Positions 1 to 9,870 of a DNA stretch of 64,000 bases are shown one piece after another. Location of the stretch: assembly GCF_000340215.1 (NCBI RefSeq), contig NW_006921536.1, positions 4,281,664-4,345,663 of the forward strand. The letters are read 5' to 3'. Numbering within the stretch: the stretch's first letter is position 1; each line of letters starts with the position of its first letter. This DNA is from Pseudocercospora fijiensis CIRAD86. Lineage: Eukaryota > Ascomycota > Dothideomycetes > Mycosphaerellales > Mycosphaerellaceae. The notes beneath the pieces were generated by a model. It saw only the letters and a program-made list of their open reading frames with translations. It was not told the origin of the DNA and made no database searches. Both the position numbers and the translations under genes were made by a program.

Positions 1-1
1 T

Positions 2-972
2 CCGAAGTTTGAAAAGCAACTGTTTCGCAACGCTGCCATCCTGTGCGACGTCCGGGGCAAGCTTGTGGAGTATGCTCACTTCAACTCCGAGCAGCCTGAT
101 CCACGGTATCAGGTAGAGATGCTGGAGGCATGTAAAGAGGCCAGAGTAGTCGTGATCCGAAAACGAGAGAACCGAGAGCACGGCGGCACGAAGGTCGTCA
201 CATCAATCTGGTGTATATCGGATGACGGCGAGGTACGACTTCAGCAGAAGCTGTCAGAGACTGGGGAGACAGTCCCATACTGCTCCTACTTCGAATCAGA
301 AAAGGTCTCTCTGCAACCAGACGATCCGAAAGAGGACATTGCGCTCAAGTTCCACTCCGAAGAATGGGGACATATGCTGAAAGAGGAGAAGAAGACGAAT
401 TGGGTCAATTACTACTTTGTGTCTGAGAAGGATGCCGTTGCGTTCCAGTCTGCCATTTACGGGCGCATGCTGATGGGAAGCTATCGTACGACCAAGACAA
501 TTGTGCTTCACGAAGGCCTCAAAGGCGCATTCGCCTTCGAAGAACAGTTCGCCAACATCGAATGCTCCGACTTTGGGAAGATGATGGCGTGTCCACTCCA
601 GGCGCTGCGGGCGGTGTCCTGGCGCTAATGCATATCAGCTCGAACTTCGGAGAAGGCTGGGCGAGATGGTGGATGAATAATAGCAAGCAGCAGGTGAAGA
701 TCAAAGAGGACGGAGCAAAGTATGCCAAAGTCAAGGGTCTTGATGTGAAAGTCGTGAAGCCCGGCACGACTGCGGCCCAGATCGAGCGCACAAGAGTAGC
801 GTCATTCGCCGGTGAAGAGGTCGCCAAGATCCAGGCTGCGACCAAAAAGAGTTCAACACTAAAGCAGGTTGGAGGCATCAGGATCGAATTCAAGTCCGAA
901 GAGGAGCGTAATGCATTCGTGAGCATGGCGAAGAAATGCCAGGAGAATCTCATACCATTACCTGAACTATGA
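2..972 (+). CDS. Hypothetical fungal protein, 3' part only (5' end outside window)
   Basis: The reading frame is already open at base 2, so the gene starts to the left. It ends at TGA 970-972. The visible protein has about 290 residues and no signal peptide or membrane segment. It is rich in charged residues and looks like a cytoplasmic protein of PH/GTPase-regulator type, but I do not recognise a named family. Two frames have to be joined. Frame 2 is open to a stop at 628, and frame 1 is open from before 562 to 970. Either a 50 bp intron 589-638 (weak donor GTGTCC, branch-like CTAAT, acceptor ATCAG) restores the frame, or one base is missing near 560-562. The second option keeps the protein-like stretch read in frame 1 (LRLWEDDG..., ending at SNFGEGWARWW). 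The gene converges on the P450 gene, with 161 bp between stops. Confidence 0.7.
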
Positions 973-1133
973 TGATGATGAGGAGGAGGATGACTTAATG
1001 ATATGTTTCCACCACATGATACCATTTCGCGAAGGACTCAGGACGCGACACTACAGCGCGCTCATATGACACGAGACAGTAGAAGAAGGGAAACTGTACA
1101 AAACACCCTCTCCTCACAAAACATCCCCATCAA

Positions 1134-2924
1134 TCACTCCGCCCTCCACTCCACCTCCCTAACCTGCACAGGCATCCCCTCCCTGGGCTTCGCCGCCCCA
1201 ACCAAAATCTGATACAACTCCTCCCCCTCAACATCCTGCCTCCCCATCCGAAACGTCTGATCTCTCGCATAGAAACTCCCATCCTTCCCCACAACCTCTA
1301 ACCCTTCTCTATCCAACCTGACATCAAACTCAAAAGACCGACAAATCAAAGCCAAAATAATCTTTGTTTCTAAAATCGCCAAGTTCTGGCCTAAACAGCT
1401 TCGAGCACCGATTTCGAAAGATCGAAAGGCGCCTTCGGGGATTTTGTGGGCGTTTTCCGGGAGGAACCGGTCGGGACGGAAGGTGTTGTAGTCTTCGCCC
1501 CAGACTTCCGGGTTGTGGCCTAGACCGTAATGGATGAGCCAGATCATGTAGCCTTCTGTTGGGTATTTCGCTCCGGTTTTCTTGTCGTGTAAGAAGAGAC
1601 CTTTTTGGCCGTTTCGGGGTGCGGAGGCTGCGGGGAAGAGACGGAGGACTTCTTTGATGACGCAGGTGGTGTATTCGAGTTTGTTGAGGGAGTAGGGGTC
1701 GGATTTTATGTTGGAAGCTGTTTGGGATATGGGGCCAAGGATATTTTCGTGTTCGAGGCGGAGACGTTGGAGGACCTCGGGGTGTTTGCCGAGCATGTAC
1801 ATGGCGTAGCAGATTGTGCTGGAGGTTGTGTCGTGGCCCGCAAAGAGGCAGATTCGGATTTGGGTTATGGCTCCTTCTTTGAAGGTTTTGTCGAGGGCTT
1901 TGGGTTTGGTGCCGATGCCTTTTTCTGGATGCGTGTTGGAGGAGAGGTAGCTGTCTAATGCCAAGTCGAGCACGGTCTTGCGTCGTTGCTTTTTGATTGT
2001 TGCGATGTCTTTGGATGCAAATTCTTCGTCGATAAGTTTGCCAAGATATTGTTTCATGAACCTGTCGTTCTTCCATCGACGATAGATGCCATATGGTCGC
2101 CACATTTGGAGGGGATGCATTCCCTGATCTTCGTTGGGTAAGAGGTGGACCTGTTCTCGAAGTGCTTGAATGAATTCGTTATCACCGCGTTGCATGTTGA
2201 AGTGTAGATCAAGCACTACTTTGCCAATGATGTCGATGGTAAGTCGCGTGGACGCTTCTTCCAAGCGGAAGATTTGTTTCGTTTTGGCCCTTTCCGATAA
2301 TATGTCGCAGTAAGTGAGACAGTCGTCGACTATGCCAGGTACCAGAGTCGTGAGATGCTGTGTGCTGAATCCGGGATTGAACATTGATCTCCATTTCTTC
2401 CACTTCGCTCCATCAATCGAGAGCATGTCATCTTTGCCACACAGAGGTTCGAGGAATGTTCTCAGACTTGGGTGTTTCAGCGGCTGATGTTCCACACTGA
2501 ATTGTTGACAGATGTCCGGATCCATGACAGCAATGAACGGGTCGCTCATCGGCCACACGTCGACATAGAAGAAAGAAGCCAGTCGATGTTTTCTCCTGAC
2601 CAGCGCTGGAAATACTGCAAGAATCATCAGCGAGTTGAACGAATGAATTATGGGGGTGATATTGGCTGACCGTGAGGATGGACACGACGAGGCAATGCCA
2701 TTGCTACCTCGGCCATTACTTTCAAATTTCCAAGAATCCATGAGTGCGGCGGTCCAGGCTATTCGTGTTAGCTGGAGGTGCCCAGATCATAGGGAATTAA
2801 AGTCACGTACCAATGCCCTGTGTCTCTTGCGAATTTGATAGCCGATATAGAAGAAGCGGCCTAAGTAGGCAAGTATGATGGCGCAAATGGCCGTAAGCAC
2901 CAGCCTTATGTGTAGCTGCGGCAT
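1134..2924 (-). CDS. Cytochrome P450 monooxygenase (microsomal, CYP4/CYP52/CYP59-like)
   Basis: Three exons are read on the minus strand: 2924-2811, 2758-2671 and 2614-1134. The introns are 52 and 56 bp (GTACGT...AATAG and GTCAGC...TTGCAG) and the joined product has 560 residues, a normal P450 length. Exon 1 gives a hydrophobic N-terminal anchor (LVLTAICAIILAYLG). Exon 2 begins with the proline hinge PGPPHSWILGNL. Further on are the I-helix AGHDTTS (about 326-332), the K-helix ExxR (EVLR, about 389), FRPDRF (about 446) and the heme-binding loop FEIGARSCLG with Cys about 474. It therefore looks like an intact ER-bound heme-thiolate monooxygenase. The substrate is unknown. The family guess rests on overall resemblance to the VerA/StcS-like CYP59 and CYP52 groups and is only an inference. 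No secondary-metabolite synthase lies nearby. Confidence 0.93.
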
Positions 2925-4255
2925 CGTGCACGACGTTGGTTCAGAGTTGGCGTCCGGATGCTTGCTCGTCCAAAGCTGATTTACTTATTGAAAGCCGTTG
3001 GTTCTTAGCCGAGTCTTTGCCCTGCCCTGCCCTGGTTCAGCTCCTCCTGCACGGGAAGGGAAGCCATGTCAACTTTTGGATTTGCAGTCCAATTCTGAAA
3101 GAGGGAGATGGAGATTCTCTACTGAGAAACGTGTGAGGTTTATCATACTGCCATATACCGTTGGCCGCTCCGCATGCCGTCATTTGCGCCAGCCGATGGC
3201 TCGTAACGTTATTCTACTACTTGTGCATTGCCAAGATGTATTCTATGAAGCCTGATAGATATATCTGAGATGAATACGCTTCACTGAACCGCCCAAACTC
3301 GTACGTTTGAGACTTTTGCAGAGTAGGCTGGCCAGTCCAGGTCAACATGTGAGGCTGAGACGGTCGTCGTGACATTGGTTCGGGAGTCACCCCCTTGGTG
3401 ACCAACCATGAAAAAGACGCCCCTCGAAGAGTCAGTATTGCATCGCCCTTTGAGATCAGCAGCGCCCGTATTGTACGTCGTGATTCCACTTTTCTCTTGG
3501 ACATTTGAGGCTTGCATGGCCTTTGCCGTGGCACTGCAATGATACAGTCACCCGTGCGAGTGCGCAGCCTGATGCGGCGAGAATTGAGATTGAGCGCCGC
3601 CGCCTTCCACGCCAGGCTGAACAGTGGTCAACAGGTGGCCAAGAGCAGGCAGGGGCAGTGTCAAGCTGCGTTCAACGGCTCCGTCGTACGCCCGTCTGTG
3701 CGATCAGTGGGAAGTCCACACCGACAAGGAAAGCATTCTGCCATCATTTTGAGCCAGTCTTCTTTGCGTCTCGAACAGAGCCTTCTCTTATCGGCTCAAA
3801 GCCTCCTCTCCTCTCATTCGCCAATGCATATTCTCTCGGGGACACCGTGTGTTTAGATGCAGCTCGAAGCACATCGGTCGCTCGAGGTCGGGAAATCGTT
3901 GTATCCTTGAGAAGCTGCCGAGGTCTTGCTGCAGGTGGCCCTGGCCTTGAACGCTTCTGCACGCCAATGTCTGCGCTTACGCTTACAATGCCGGCGTTCT
4001 TTGAAGCAATGATCTGATGTCAGTTTTGAGCATTCCAGGTTGTAGAATGCGAGGATGGAAGGCCAATGGAAGCTGTTTTGCGCATTCCACCGCGATTTGG
4101 TGCCCCAATAAATATGTCAATGAAATATTGCTCAGCTACATTTGACTAGGCCAAGGTAGAGCTCCAAAACAGCGCAAGGTAACTAACAAGGTCTGTGATA
4201 GAACCTCCGTAACGACATCGGAGACAGCACTTTTCTTCCCAGGCATCACATCGCA
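2925..4255. other. Intergenic, probably the shared upstream region of the P450 and DUF1279 genes
   Basis: The flanking genes diverge from this 1.3 kb stretch. Open frames inside it (for example 3505-4017 +) lack protein-like composition, and no conserved motif was recognised. Base composition is normal for the non-repeat part of the window, so it is not RIP-mutated. It probably holds two promoters and leaders. Confidence 0.5.
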
Positions 4256-4900
4256 ATGTTTAGGACGATCCGGGTAGCTTTACCTGCCCGGCCTACCCGG
4301 TCTTACTTCCGGACGGCGTCTCGAAGAGCCCAAACGAATCAATCCACCGCCTGTTCTTCCAAAGAAGCATCACGAATAACACGAATCGAGTCCCGAACAC
4401 CACGCTTCCTCCGCAAGTACCTCACTCCCCTACGCAATGCGCCCATCTCCCACATCTCGGCATTCCTGATCCTTCACGAAATCACTGCCATCGTACCCCT
4501 CTTCGCCCTGACTGCCGCCTTTCACTACACCAACTGGCTCCCACCTTTCACGGAATGGAAGTGGTTCAGCGATGGAATGACCAAGTTCGGCAGCTATCTG
4601 CGCAAGAAGCGATGGATCGGAGATGATAATGGTCGCGGAAGTTGGTTTGGAAATGGGGAAAATGCATCGCGCATTGTCGTGGAAATGGCGACAGCCTACG
4701 CTCTTACCAAGGCACTGCTACCATTGAGACTCGTCTTGAGTGTCTTGGCCACGCCGTGGTTCGCCAGATGGACTGTACTACCTATCACGAATCGCATCTC
4801 GAAGCTGTTCAGGCGCAGCAAAGCCACACCATTGAAAGATACAAATGCTGCAGGAACCGGCGCGACCGCTGCTGGCGTTGTGCCAAAGAAGCCGATTTGA
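4256..4900 (+). CDS. Mitochondrial inner-membrane DUF1279/FAM210-like protein
   Basis: Intronless, 214 residues. The first 60 residues are rich in Arg, Ser and Thr with almost no acidic residues, as in a mitochondrial presequence. A hydrophobic segment at about 69-90 (FLILHEITAIVPLFALTAAF) carries the HEITAIVPLF-type core that I associate with the DUF1279 domain. A second hydrophobic segment lies near 145-172 (ALTKALLPLRLVLSVLATPW), and the C-terminal tail is basic and then Ala/Gly-rich. In this family two membrane segments with a short charged loop between them are usual. Members are mitochondrial and linked to organelle gene expression and maintenance, with the precise activity unsettled. 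The start follows a short leader and is the first ATG that keeps the presequence. Confidence 0.75.
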   Translation: MFRTIRVALPARPTRSYFRTASRRAQTNQSTACSSKEASRITRIESRTPRFLRKYLTPLRNAPISHISAFLILHEITAIVPLFALTAAFHYTNWLPPFTEWKWFSDGMTKFGSYLRKKRWIGDDNGRGSWFGNGENASRIVVEMATAYALTKALLPLRLVLSVLATPWFARWTVLPITNRISKLFRRSKATPLKDTNAAGTGATAAGVVPKKPI

Positions 4901-5230
4901 TATATTCTACGCTCATGGGCCAACTATTTGATGTATTGGCCAGCGGCAATTCTTCCCTCAATGCTGTGAATATCATCCTTGCGTTGCCGTGGATCACGAG
5001 GCGTATGGACCATTGACCGCCTACCCCAGATCACACGAAGACAAGGATCACAAATTTGACTCGAAGCAATACTATCTGCGAGGGGCGCCGAAGACACAGG
5101 GCGAAGACGCAACATGCGACCCAAATCCTTTGTGGTCATGAGCCGTTTGGACGACTTGAGGCCAGGTCGAGCATTGCATTCTCGGTCCTTTCTACTCTCC
5201 GCTACCGATTCGCATATCCATATTCAAGCG

Positions 5231-5683
5231 ATGCCAGGTCACTTTCCTGATGGCACGCAAGGAACCCATAGTCCTGCACCGCCTCCATATCAGGGCCAGA
5301 ACTCCCAATCACTCGAGAGTCAAGAGAAGTCAGATGGTTGGCAGGTTGGAGCCCATGCTTCGAATTCGCATTCCGTGGCGGAGAATGGGGCGATTGCTGC
5401 TTTGACGGATGGGAGGAGTACGGATATGATTTTTTTTTGCCAGCAGAAAGGTGGGAGGACGGTGATGACGACTTTTAGTGGGGATAGTTTTGGGGATTTT
5501 GTGGGGGATGAGAAGAATTTGAATTCTGCGAATTTTGGGTACGGGATTGCGGCGGCGTGGGATGGGAATCATGGTGGGGCGGTGGTGAATCAGAATTCGT
5601 CGAGTGCGGAGGAATTGCTGTTTAGTAGTGTTGCGACGAATGGGCAGACGCAGAATTGGAGTACGAATACGGGGAGTGATTGA
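5231..5683 (+). CDS. Hypothetical protein, Gly/Ser/Asn-rich
   Basis: A 150-residue frame starts at ATG 5231 (MPGHFPDGTQGTHS). The same frame is open from 5114, but the extra N-terminal residues look like leader sequence. The first third is Pro/Ser/Gln-rich, and the rest is a soluble domain rich in Gly, Asn, Ala and Thr with repeated aromatic-plus-Gly motifs (FSGDSFGDFVGDE, FGYGIAAAWDG). There is no signal peptide, membrane segment or recognised motif. The second half uses G- and T-rich codons, unlike the start. It is convergent with the GH78 gene, with only 99 bp between the two stops. The protein-like composition supports a real gene; the function is unknown. Confidence 0.5.
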   Translation: MPGHFPDGTQGTHSPAPPPYQGQNSQSLESQEKSDGWQVGAHASNSHSVAENGAIAALTDGRSTDMIFFCQQKGGRTVMTTFSGDSFGDFVGDEKNLNSANFGYGIAAAWDGNHGGAVVNQNSSSAEELLFSSVATNGQTQNWSTNTGSD

Positions 5684-5782
5684 TGAGGGGGAGTGGGTTC
5701 TTTTTGAGCTTCAGCGCGGCGTTCTGCATATTGCGTAGGTTTCAGATCAACAGATATGGTTCGGTCATTATTTGTACAGAAC

Positions 5783-7852
5783 TCATTGAGCCATTACCAT
5801 CACCTTTCCTTCACCGCCCTCAATCTCAACCCTCGAACCAACTTCCATCTTCCCTCCACTACTAGCAACCACTTTCCCACCACCTGCTCCTCCATCCAAC
5901 TCCGGCAAAACAAGCACCCCCTTCGTCCCCACCGGCGTACTCCAAGCAAGACTATAGCCATCCTCCGTCAAATTCCACCCGGCCCAAAACTTCCCCAACT
6001 TGGTCACAAACCCACCCTCCACACTCCTCAAGTCCCCAAACTGAGGCTTCAACATCCACCTCTCACCCACCGGCCCCGTAACGCTCAACCCCAAAACATA
6101 ATTCGTAAGCGCACTCGTCGGCCCAGAACTCCAACCATGCGCATGACTGGTATAACTCGCATCATAAGCATAACCGCGATAATTCCTATACGCGAAACTC
6201 CCATTTGTTAAGAAGCCTTCTATGACGGTGGATTGCGTTCCGTTGGGGTGATTGAGATACCAGCCCCAGCAACGACGGATGAGTTCTAGTGCACGAGCCG
6301 TTTCGCCGATTTCGAAGTGTCCTTGGATTTCGAAGGAGGAGATGAAGGGGGAGATGTGATGGGGGAGTTCGGGGGCTTCGGCGCCACGTTTTTGCCAGCG
6401 GGTTGTGAGGCGGTTGGAGATTGAGGTTGCGAAGGTGGTGTTTGGGGAGACGAGGTTCCATAGGAGGGCCATGCTGTTTGCGTCTTGGGGGAAGAGGGTG
6501 GTGTCTGTGGTGGTGTTGTCGCGGAACATGAGGTAGCTGCCGTCGAAGAGGTGGGAGAAGATGTTGGACTTTAAGGTTGAGGCTTGAGAGGTCCATTTGC
6601 TGCTTAGATGGGGTTTGTTCAGCCAGGAAGCGAGGTCGGCGCCGGTTAAAAGGGTTTTGTAGAGGATCATATTGGGTTCGCTGCCGTTACCACTGGTGGA
6701 CTGTCGGGCCCAGTCTCGTGTGCCTGTTACGTTGAGCAGGCCTAGAGGTTGCAGTACCTTGCCGTAGATGTAGTCCATGGCTCGTTGGTAGCTCGCCCAG
6801 TTGCTCTCAAGCCAGGCTGTGTCGTTGGTGTAGAGTACATAATGGTATGTACCAATCATCGTCCAGCAATGGTAGGTATCACTGTTCAGTTGCAATAACG
6901 GTGGGCCGGATTCTGGAAAAGCACCAAGCTCGTTCTGGTTGTCATACATAACCTGCAGCGCATTGCGAACGCTTTCGAGATCATCTCCAATCGAGTAGAA
7001 AGCTGAAGGTACTGCGATGCCCATGTCTCCCGGCCATACGGCTCGATCTCGTTTGGCGCCATCGACGATGACCGTCGTGCCATTCGACAGAGTGCCATTA
7101 TTTGCCCAGCCAGATTTCAGACCTCTTCCGGCTACAATCCAGCGTCCAGTATTGGTTGGAACGTAATTGGTCTGCAGAGTGTAGGCGCCACTATACCAGA
7201 TCTTGTTGAGCATCTCATCACTGCAATGGAAATATCCCTGGTAGGCTCGAAGGTTCGACCATGTCGGTTGGAAGGCAATCTCTAGAGAAATGTCCTCGAG
7301 CGTGAGAGCAGTTGTTCCATTCGTTTCGTTCGTAGCCAGGAAGAGCGTGAGATACCTGAAGCCGCCACGCAGATGTGGCAGGGACATTTGGTAGGAGTGT
7401 TCGCCATCGGACGCAAAATCATCATACAGAGCTCCATCATCGCAGGCCCGATCTCCGACACCTCTCGAGAAAGCACCATTACTTGAGTCACTGGCTAGAC
7501 CAACCCATTCGCTTGATTCTGAGAATGCCAGTCCGAGTGCTCCGGCACCTCCCGAAGTTGAATACTTGACGGTCACAATGCCACCAACTTCCTTCCCGAA
7601 ATCGTAGACGTACGCTGAGCCGTTGCTCGCGAGCGTCACAGTCGCCGGGTAGGAAGAAAGCTTTTCCAGACCCGGATAGCTCAGCAAGGTCGTTGGCGCT
7701 ACAGTCCTTGATGAAGGCGCATATATATTCTTTTCCCAAGGTCCTGGAAACGCAGTCTCATTCGGTCCGGAGCATTCGGTGTCTCGCCAACATGACTGCG
7801 CTGCTGTCACGGTGAGTAGCACACTGAGTGGGATGAGCAGCGTCCGCAGCAT
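5783..7852 (-). CDS. Secreted alpha-L-rhamnosidase-like glycoside hydrolase (GH78, six-hairpin fold)
   Basis: Intronless, 689 residues. An N-terminal signal peptide (LLIPLSVLLTVTAAQS, cleavage near residue 19) and about a dozen N-x-S/T sites indicate secretion and glycosylation. An N-terminal beta-sandwich-like part (about 40-195) is followed by the alpha/alpha barrel. The barrel entrance has the motif DGAKRDRAVWPGDMG (Asp about 264), the fungal version of the GH78 catalytic-region motif. The C-terminal beta domain ends at about 689. Known GH78 enzymes remove terminal alpha-L-rhamnose from plant pectin side chains and flavonoid glycosides; the exact substrate here is inferred. The start codon is only 120 bp from the target-site duplication of a transposon, so its promoter has probably been displaced or rebuilt. 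Codon base use changes abruptly near 6190. Confidence 0.9.
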   Translation of the reverse strand: MLRTLLIPLSVLLTVTAAQSCWRDTECSGPNETAFPGPWEKNIYAPSSRTVAPTTLLSYPGLEKLSSYPATVTLASNGSAYVYDFGKEVGGIVTVKYSTSGGAGALGLAFSESSEWVGLASDSSNGAFSRGVGDRACDDGALYDDFASDGEHSYQMSLPHLRGGFRYLTLFLATNETNGTTALTLEDISLEIAFQPTWSNLRAYQGYFHCSDEMLNKIWYSGAYTLQTNYVPTNTGRWIVAGRGLKSGWANNGTLSNGTTVIVDGAKRDRAVWPGDMGIAVPSAFYSIGDDLESVRNALQVMYDNQNELGAFPESGPPLLQLNSDTYHCWTMIGTYHYVLYTNDTAWLESNWASYQRAMDYIYGKVLQPLGLLNVTGTRDWARQSTSGNGSEPNMILYKTLLTGADLASWLNKPHLSSKWTSQASTLKSNIFSHLFDGSYLMFRDNTTTDTTLFPQDANSMALLWNLVSPNTTFATSISNRLTTRWQKRGAEAPELPHHISPFISSFEIQGHFEIGETARALELIRRCWGWYLNHPNGTQSTVIEGFLTNGSFAYRNYRGYAYDASYTSHAHGWSSGPTSALTNYVLGLSVTGPVGERWMLKPQFGDLRSVEGGFVTKLGKFWAGWNLTEDGYSLAWSTPVGTKGVLVLPELDGGAGGGKVVASSGGKMEVGSRVEIEGGEGKVMVMAQ

Positions 7853-7972
7853 GTCATGTCATGGGAAGAGAGACGGAGCGATGCCGTCTACAGATACCTG
7901 GTCTATATATGTACCTCGCATGGCTGTCCATGTCTCGCGGCAAATTACGCCGAGCGAAGGTTGGGAGTTACC

Positions 7973-7979
7973 GTAGAGT
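7973..7979 (+). repeat. Target-site duplication, left copy
   Basis: GTAGAGT lies immediately outside the left terminal inverted repeat and recurs directly outside the right one at 11449-11455. One more base outward on either side no longer matches, so the duplication as seen is 7 bp. Mutator-like elements usually make 8-11 bp duplications, so one or two terminal bases may have changed. Confidence 0.85.
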
Positions 7980-8023
7980 GGGGCGCGACTATTCGTAAAT
8001 CAGCTCCGGCTATTCATAAATCA
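7980..8023 (+). repeat. Left terminal inverted repeat of the MULE
   Basis: 44 bp, identical to the reverse complement of 11405-11448. It contains a 14 bp sub-repeat, CTATTCRTAAATCA, at 7989-8002 and again at 8010-8023. The repeats are 21 bp apart, two helical turns, as expected for paired transposase-binding sites. Confidence 0.92.
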
Positions 8024-8577
8024 ACGGACCTAGGGCCGCTCCGGTCTCGGTGAGACCATATTGTTAGTAATCCACATAGAACAACATCGCATAAAGACTT
8101 GTAATGCCTATGCTAGCTGTTTAGTAGAATAATAACGTAGGAAAGAAGAATTAAGTAAATTAAGTAAATAATAGACGTAGAATTCCGATTCTAAATTCGA
8201 CACTATAGCTAATCCTAACTGTTCTAGGCATACTGCCTGCCTAGCAAATGAGGTTCTACGACCCTCGCATTAACGTATAGCTCCTACTATACGATCTTAG
8301 TATATTCTAGCATTACTACTAGCGCTATAGGTACTAGTAGAGTACTCGGAGTAGGCGGAGGTCCTTCCTAAGTAGGTAAATAAGTAGATATAGGGTTTCT
8401 ATCGCACTACCTATGCCTATAATAGCTAGAGTAGCAGTCTACGTTATCTTTAACGCACTTGCACCTCCTATAGGCCGTTTTATATATACAGCCCTTACGT
8501 AAACGTTCTCGTAGTGCTAGTAGCGGTAGAATAGGCCTCCCCGGCTTAGCCTGTCTTATCGCTTCTTGCTAGTTAAT

Positions 8578-8661
8578 AGCGGCCTATCTAGCGGCCTGTC
8601 TAGCGGCCTATCTAGCGGCCTGTCTAGCGGCCTATCTAGCGGCCTGTCTAGCGGCCTGTTT
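8578..8661 (-). repeat. 12 bp minisatellite, seven copies
   Basis: Unit AGCGGCCTRTCT on the plus strand. Copies 1, 3 and 5 carry A and copies 2, 4, 6 and 7 carry G at the variable base; the last copy also ends GTTT. Read on the minus strand the unit encodes Arg-Gln-Ala-Ala, with the A copies turning CAG (Gln) into TAG. It lies inside the MULE. Confidence 0.9.
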
Positions 8662-9479
8662 AATTAGCTTAGGTCTAGTTGCCTTATACCGAGTCGACCG
8701 TATAAGCCGCTTATTAATCCGCTTAAGTAGCTCTAAGGTACGGTAAGTGCTAGTCTCGTTACTATTATAATTAGTCCTTAGTATTCGCTAGTGCTTCTCG
8801 AATATACGAATAGTAAGAATGCCGGTTACAGACTCCTTAAGTGCTAGCATCTAGTATATACAATTTAAGCTATAGACCCTCCGATAACACTAGGTACAAT
8901 CTAATAGCGTATAACTATTAGACTTCCGCTTCTCGAGCTCGGCGCGTACGAGAGCCCTTCGCTCGGCCGCTTTACGTAGAGCGAAGGTACTAATATAGCT
9001 AATAACTTCGGTATAGAAGGGGTCGTTAAAGAATACTATTACTAGTCGTATAATCTCGAGTCTAACTATTGCCTTATAGCGGTTAACCTAATAGTAGAAA
9101 TAGGGTACTATTCGGTTAATAAAGCTATAGATATCGTTCCTATAGGTCGTTAACTATGCCTTAATACTAGTATAGCAACCTTTAACTAGCGACGTTATTA
9201 TATTGCTAAAATAGCGTATTCTATCGATCTAGTATTTAACACACTGTTCTCGATAGATCTACTAAGTGTCGGCTACGTATTAATATAGTATATACTACGC
9301 CTCGTTATCTAAGTAGTTACGAGCTAGTTTACTATTGCTAGCGGCAATCTTGCCCTCCTTAAGATGCCGATAGTTGCTAGTAAACGAGTCGATAGACTAA
9401 GAGTCGATAGTAGCGCTAAATAGGTCTATAAAGTCCTATGCCGCTTGACTTAATAGCCTACGCCTTATTAATAGATTAG

Positions 9480-9870
9480 GAGGTCTAGTACTAAGGAAGG
9501 CCTTCGCATTAGCTTCTACTGCGCGTTTAATATACTAGCGATAGAGCTAAGTACGTAGGTAAAGCTAGTCGCTTGCTAAGGCCTTTATTAATGCCCTATT
9601 ACGGTCGTAGATAACAAGACGAGGCTCTTCTACGCCGTATTCCGATAATAACTCCTATATATAGCTAATAGCTACTAAATACTATTTAGTAGCCTGTCTA
9701 GGTATAAATATAAGCGCTAAGGGGAAGGTCTAGTTAAATTGATTAAGTAAGGCGATTATAAGCAGCAGCATACTATAATCGTTAGTCTTGTAGGTGCAAT
9801 TTATAACTATAATATCCGGACAATTCTTGTAGATACTAATTATCTTAGGGTACGAGAAATACAGCTATTC
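9480..9870 (-). pseudogene. MULE transposase core, broken by stop mutations
   Basis: Minus-strand reading with stops taken as former Gln or Trp gives a continuous domain. It has a stretch with PDIIVINCTYKTN and then SMLLLIALLNQFN, the core motif RLVIYDRNRALIKAL with the Asp of the DDE catalytic set, and then LYLRT-x-LYR-x-YIKRAVEANAK. The last part is the position of the C-x-W-H-type motif of MULE transposases. Each stop seen is TAG or TAA at a site where Gln or Trp would fit. No intact copy is present in the window, so this copy cannot supply transposase. Confidence 0.75.

Noticed and set aside
3505..4017. 170-codon plus-strand frame between the P450 and DUF1279 genes
   Set aside because: Composition is rich in Arg, Cys and Ser with no hydrophobic pattern or motif, and overlapping frames are equally long. 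It looks like chance.
6186..6596. 136-codon frame opposite in phase to the GH78 gene
   Set aside because: His/Pro/Arg-rich shadow of the C-rich coding block of the GH78 gene.
1134..7852. Secondary-metabolite gene cluster suggested by the P450
   Set aside because: No polyketide synthase, peptide synthetase, terpene cyclase, transporter or cluster regulator lies nearby; the neighbours are unrelated genes.
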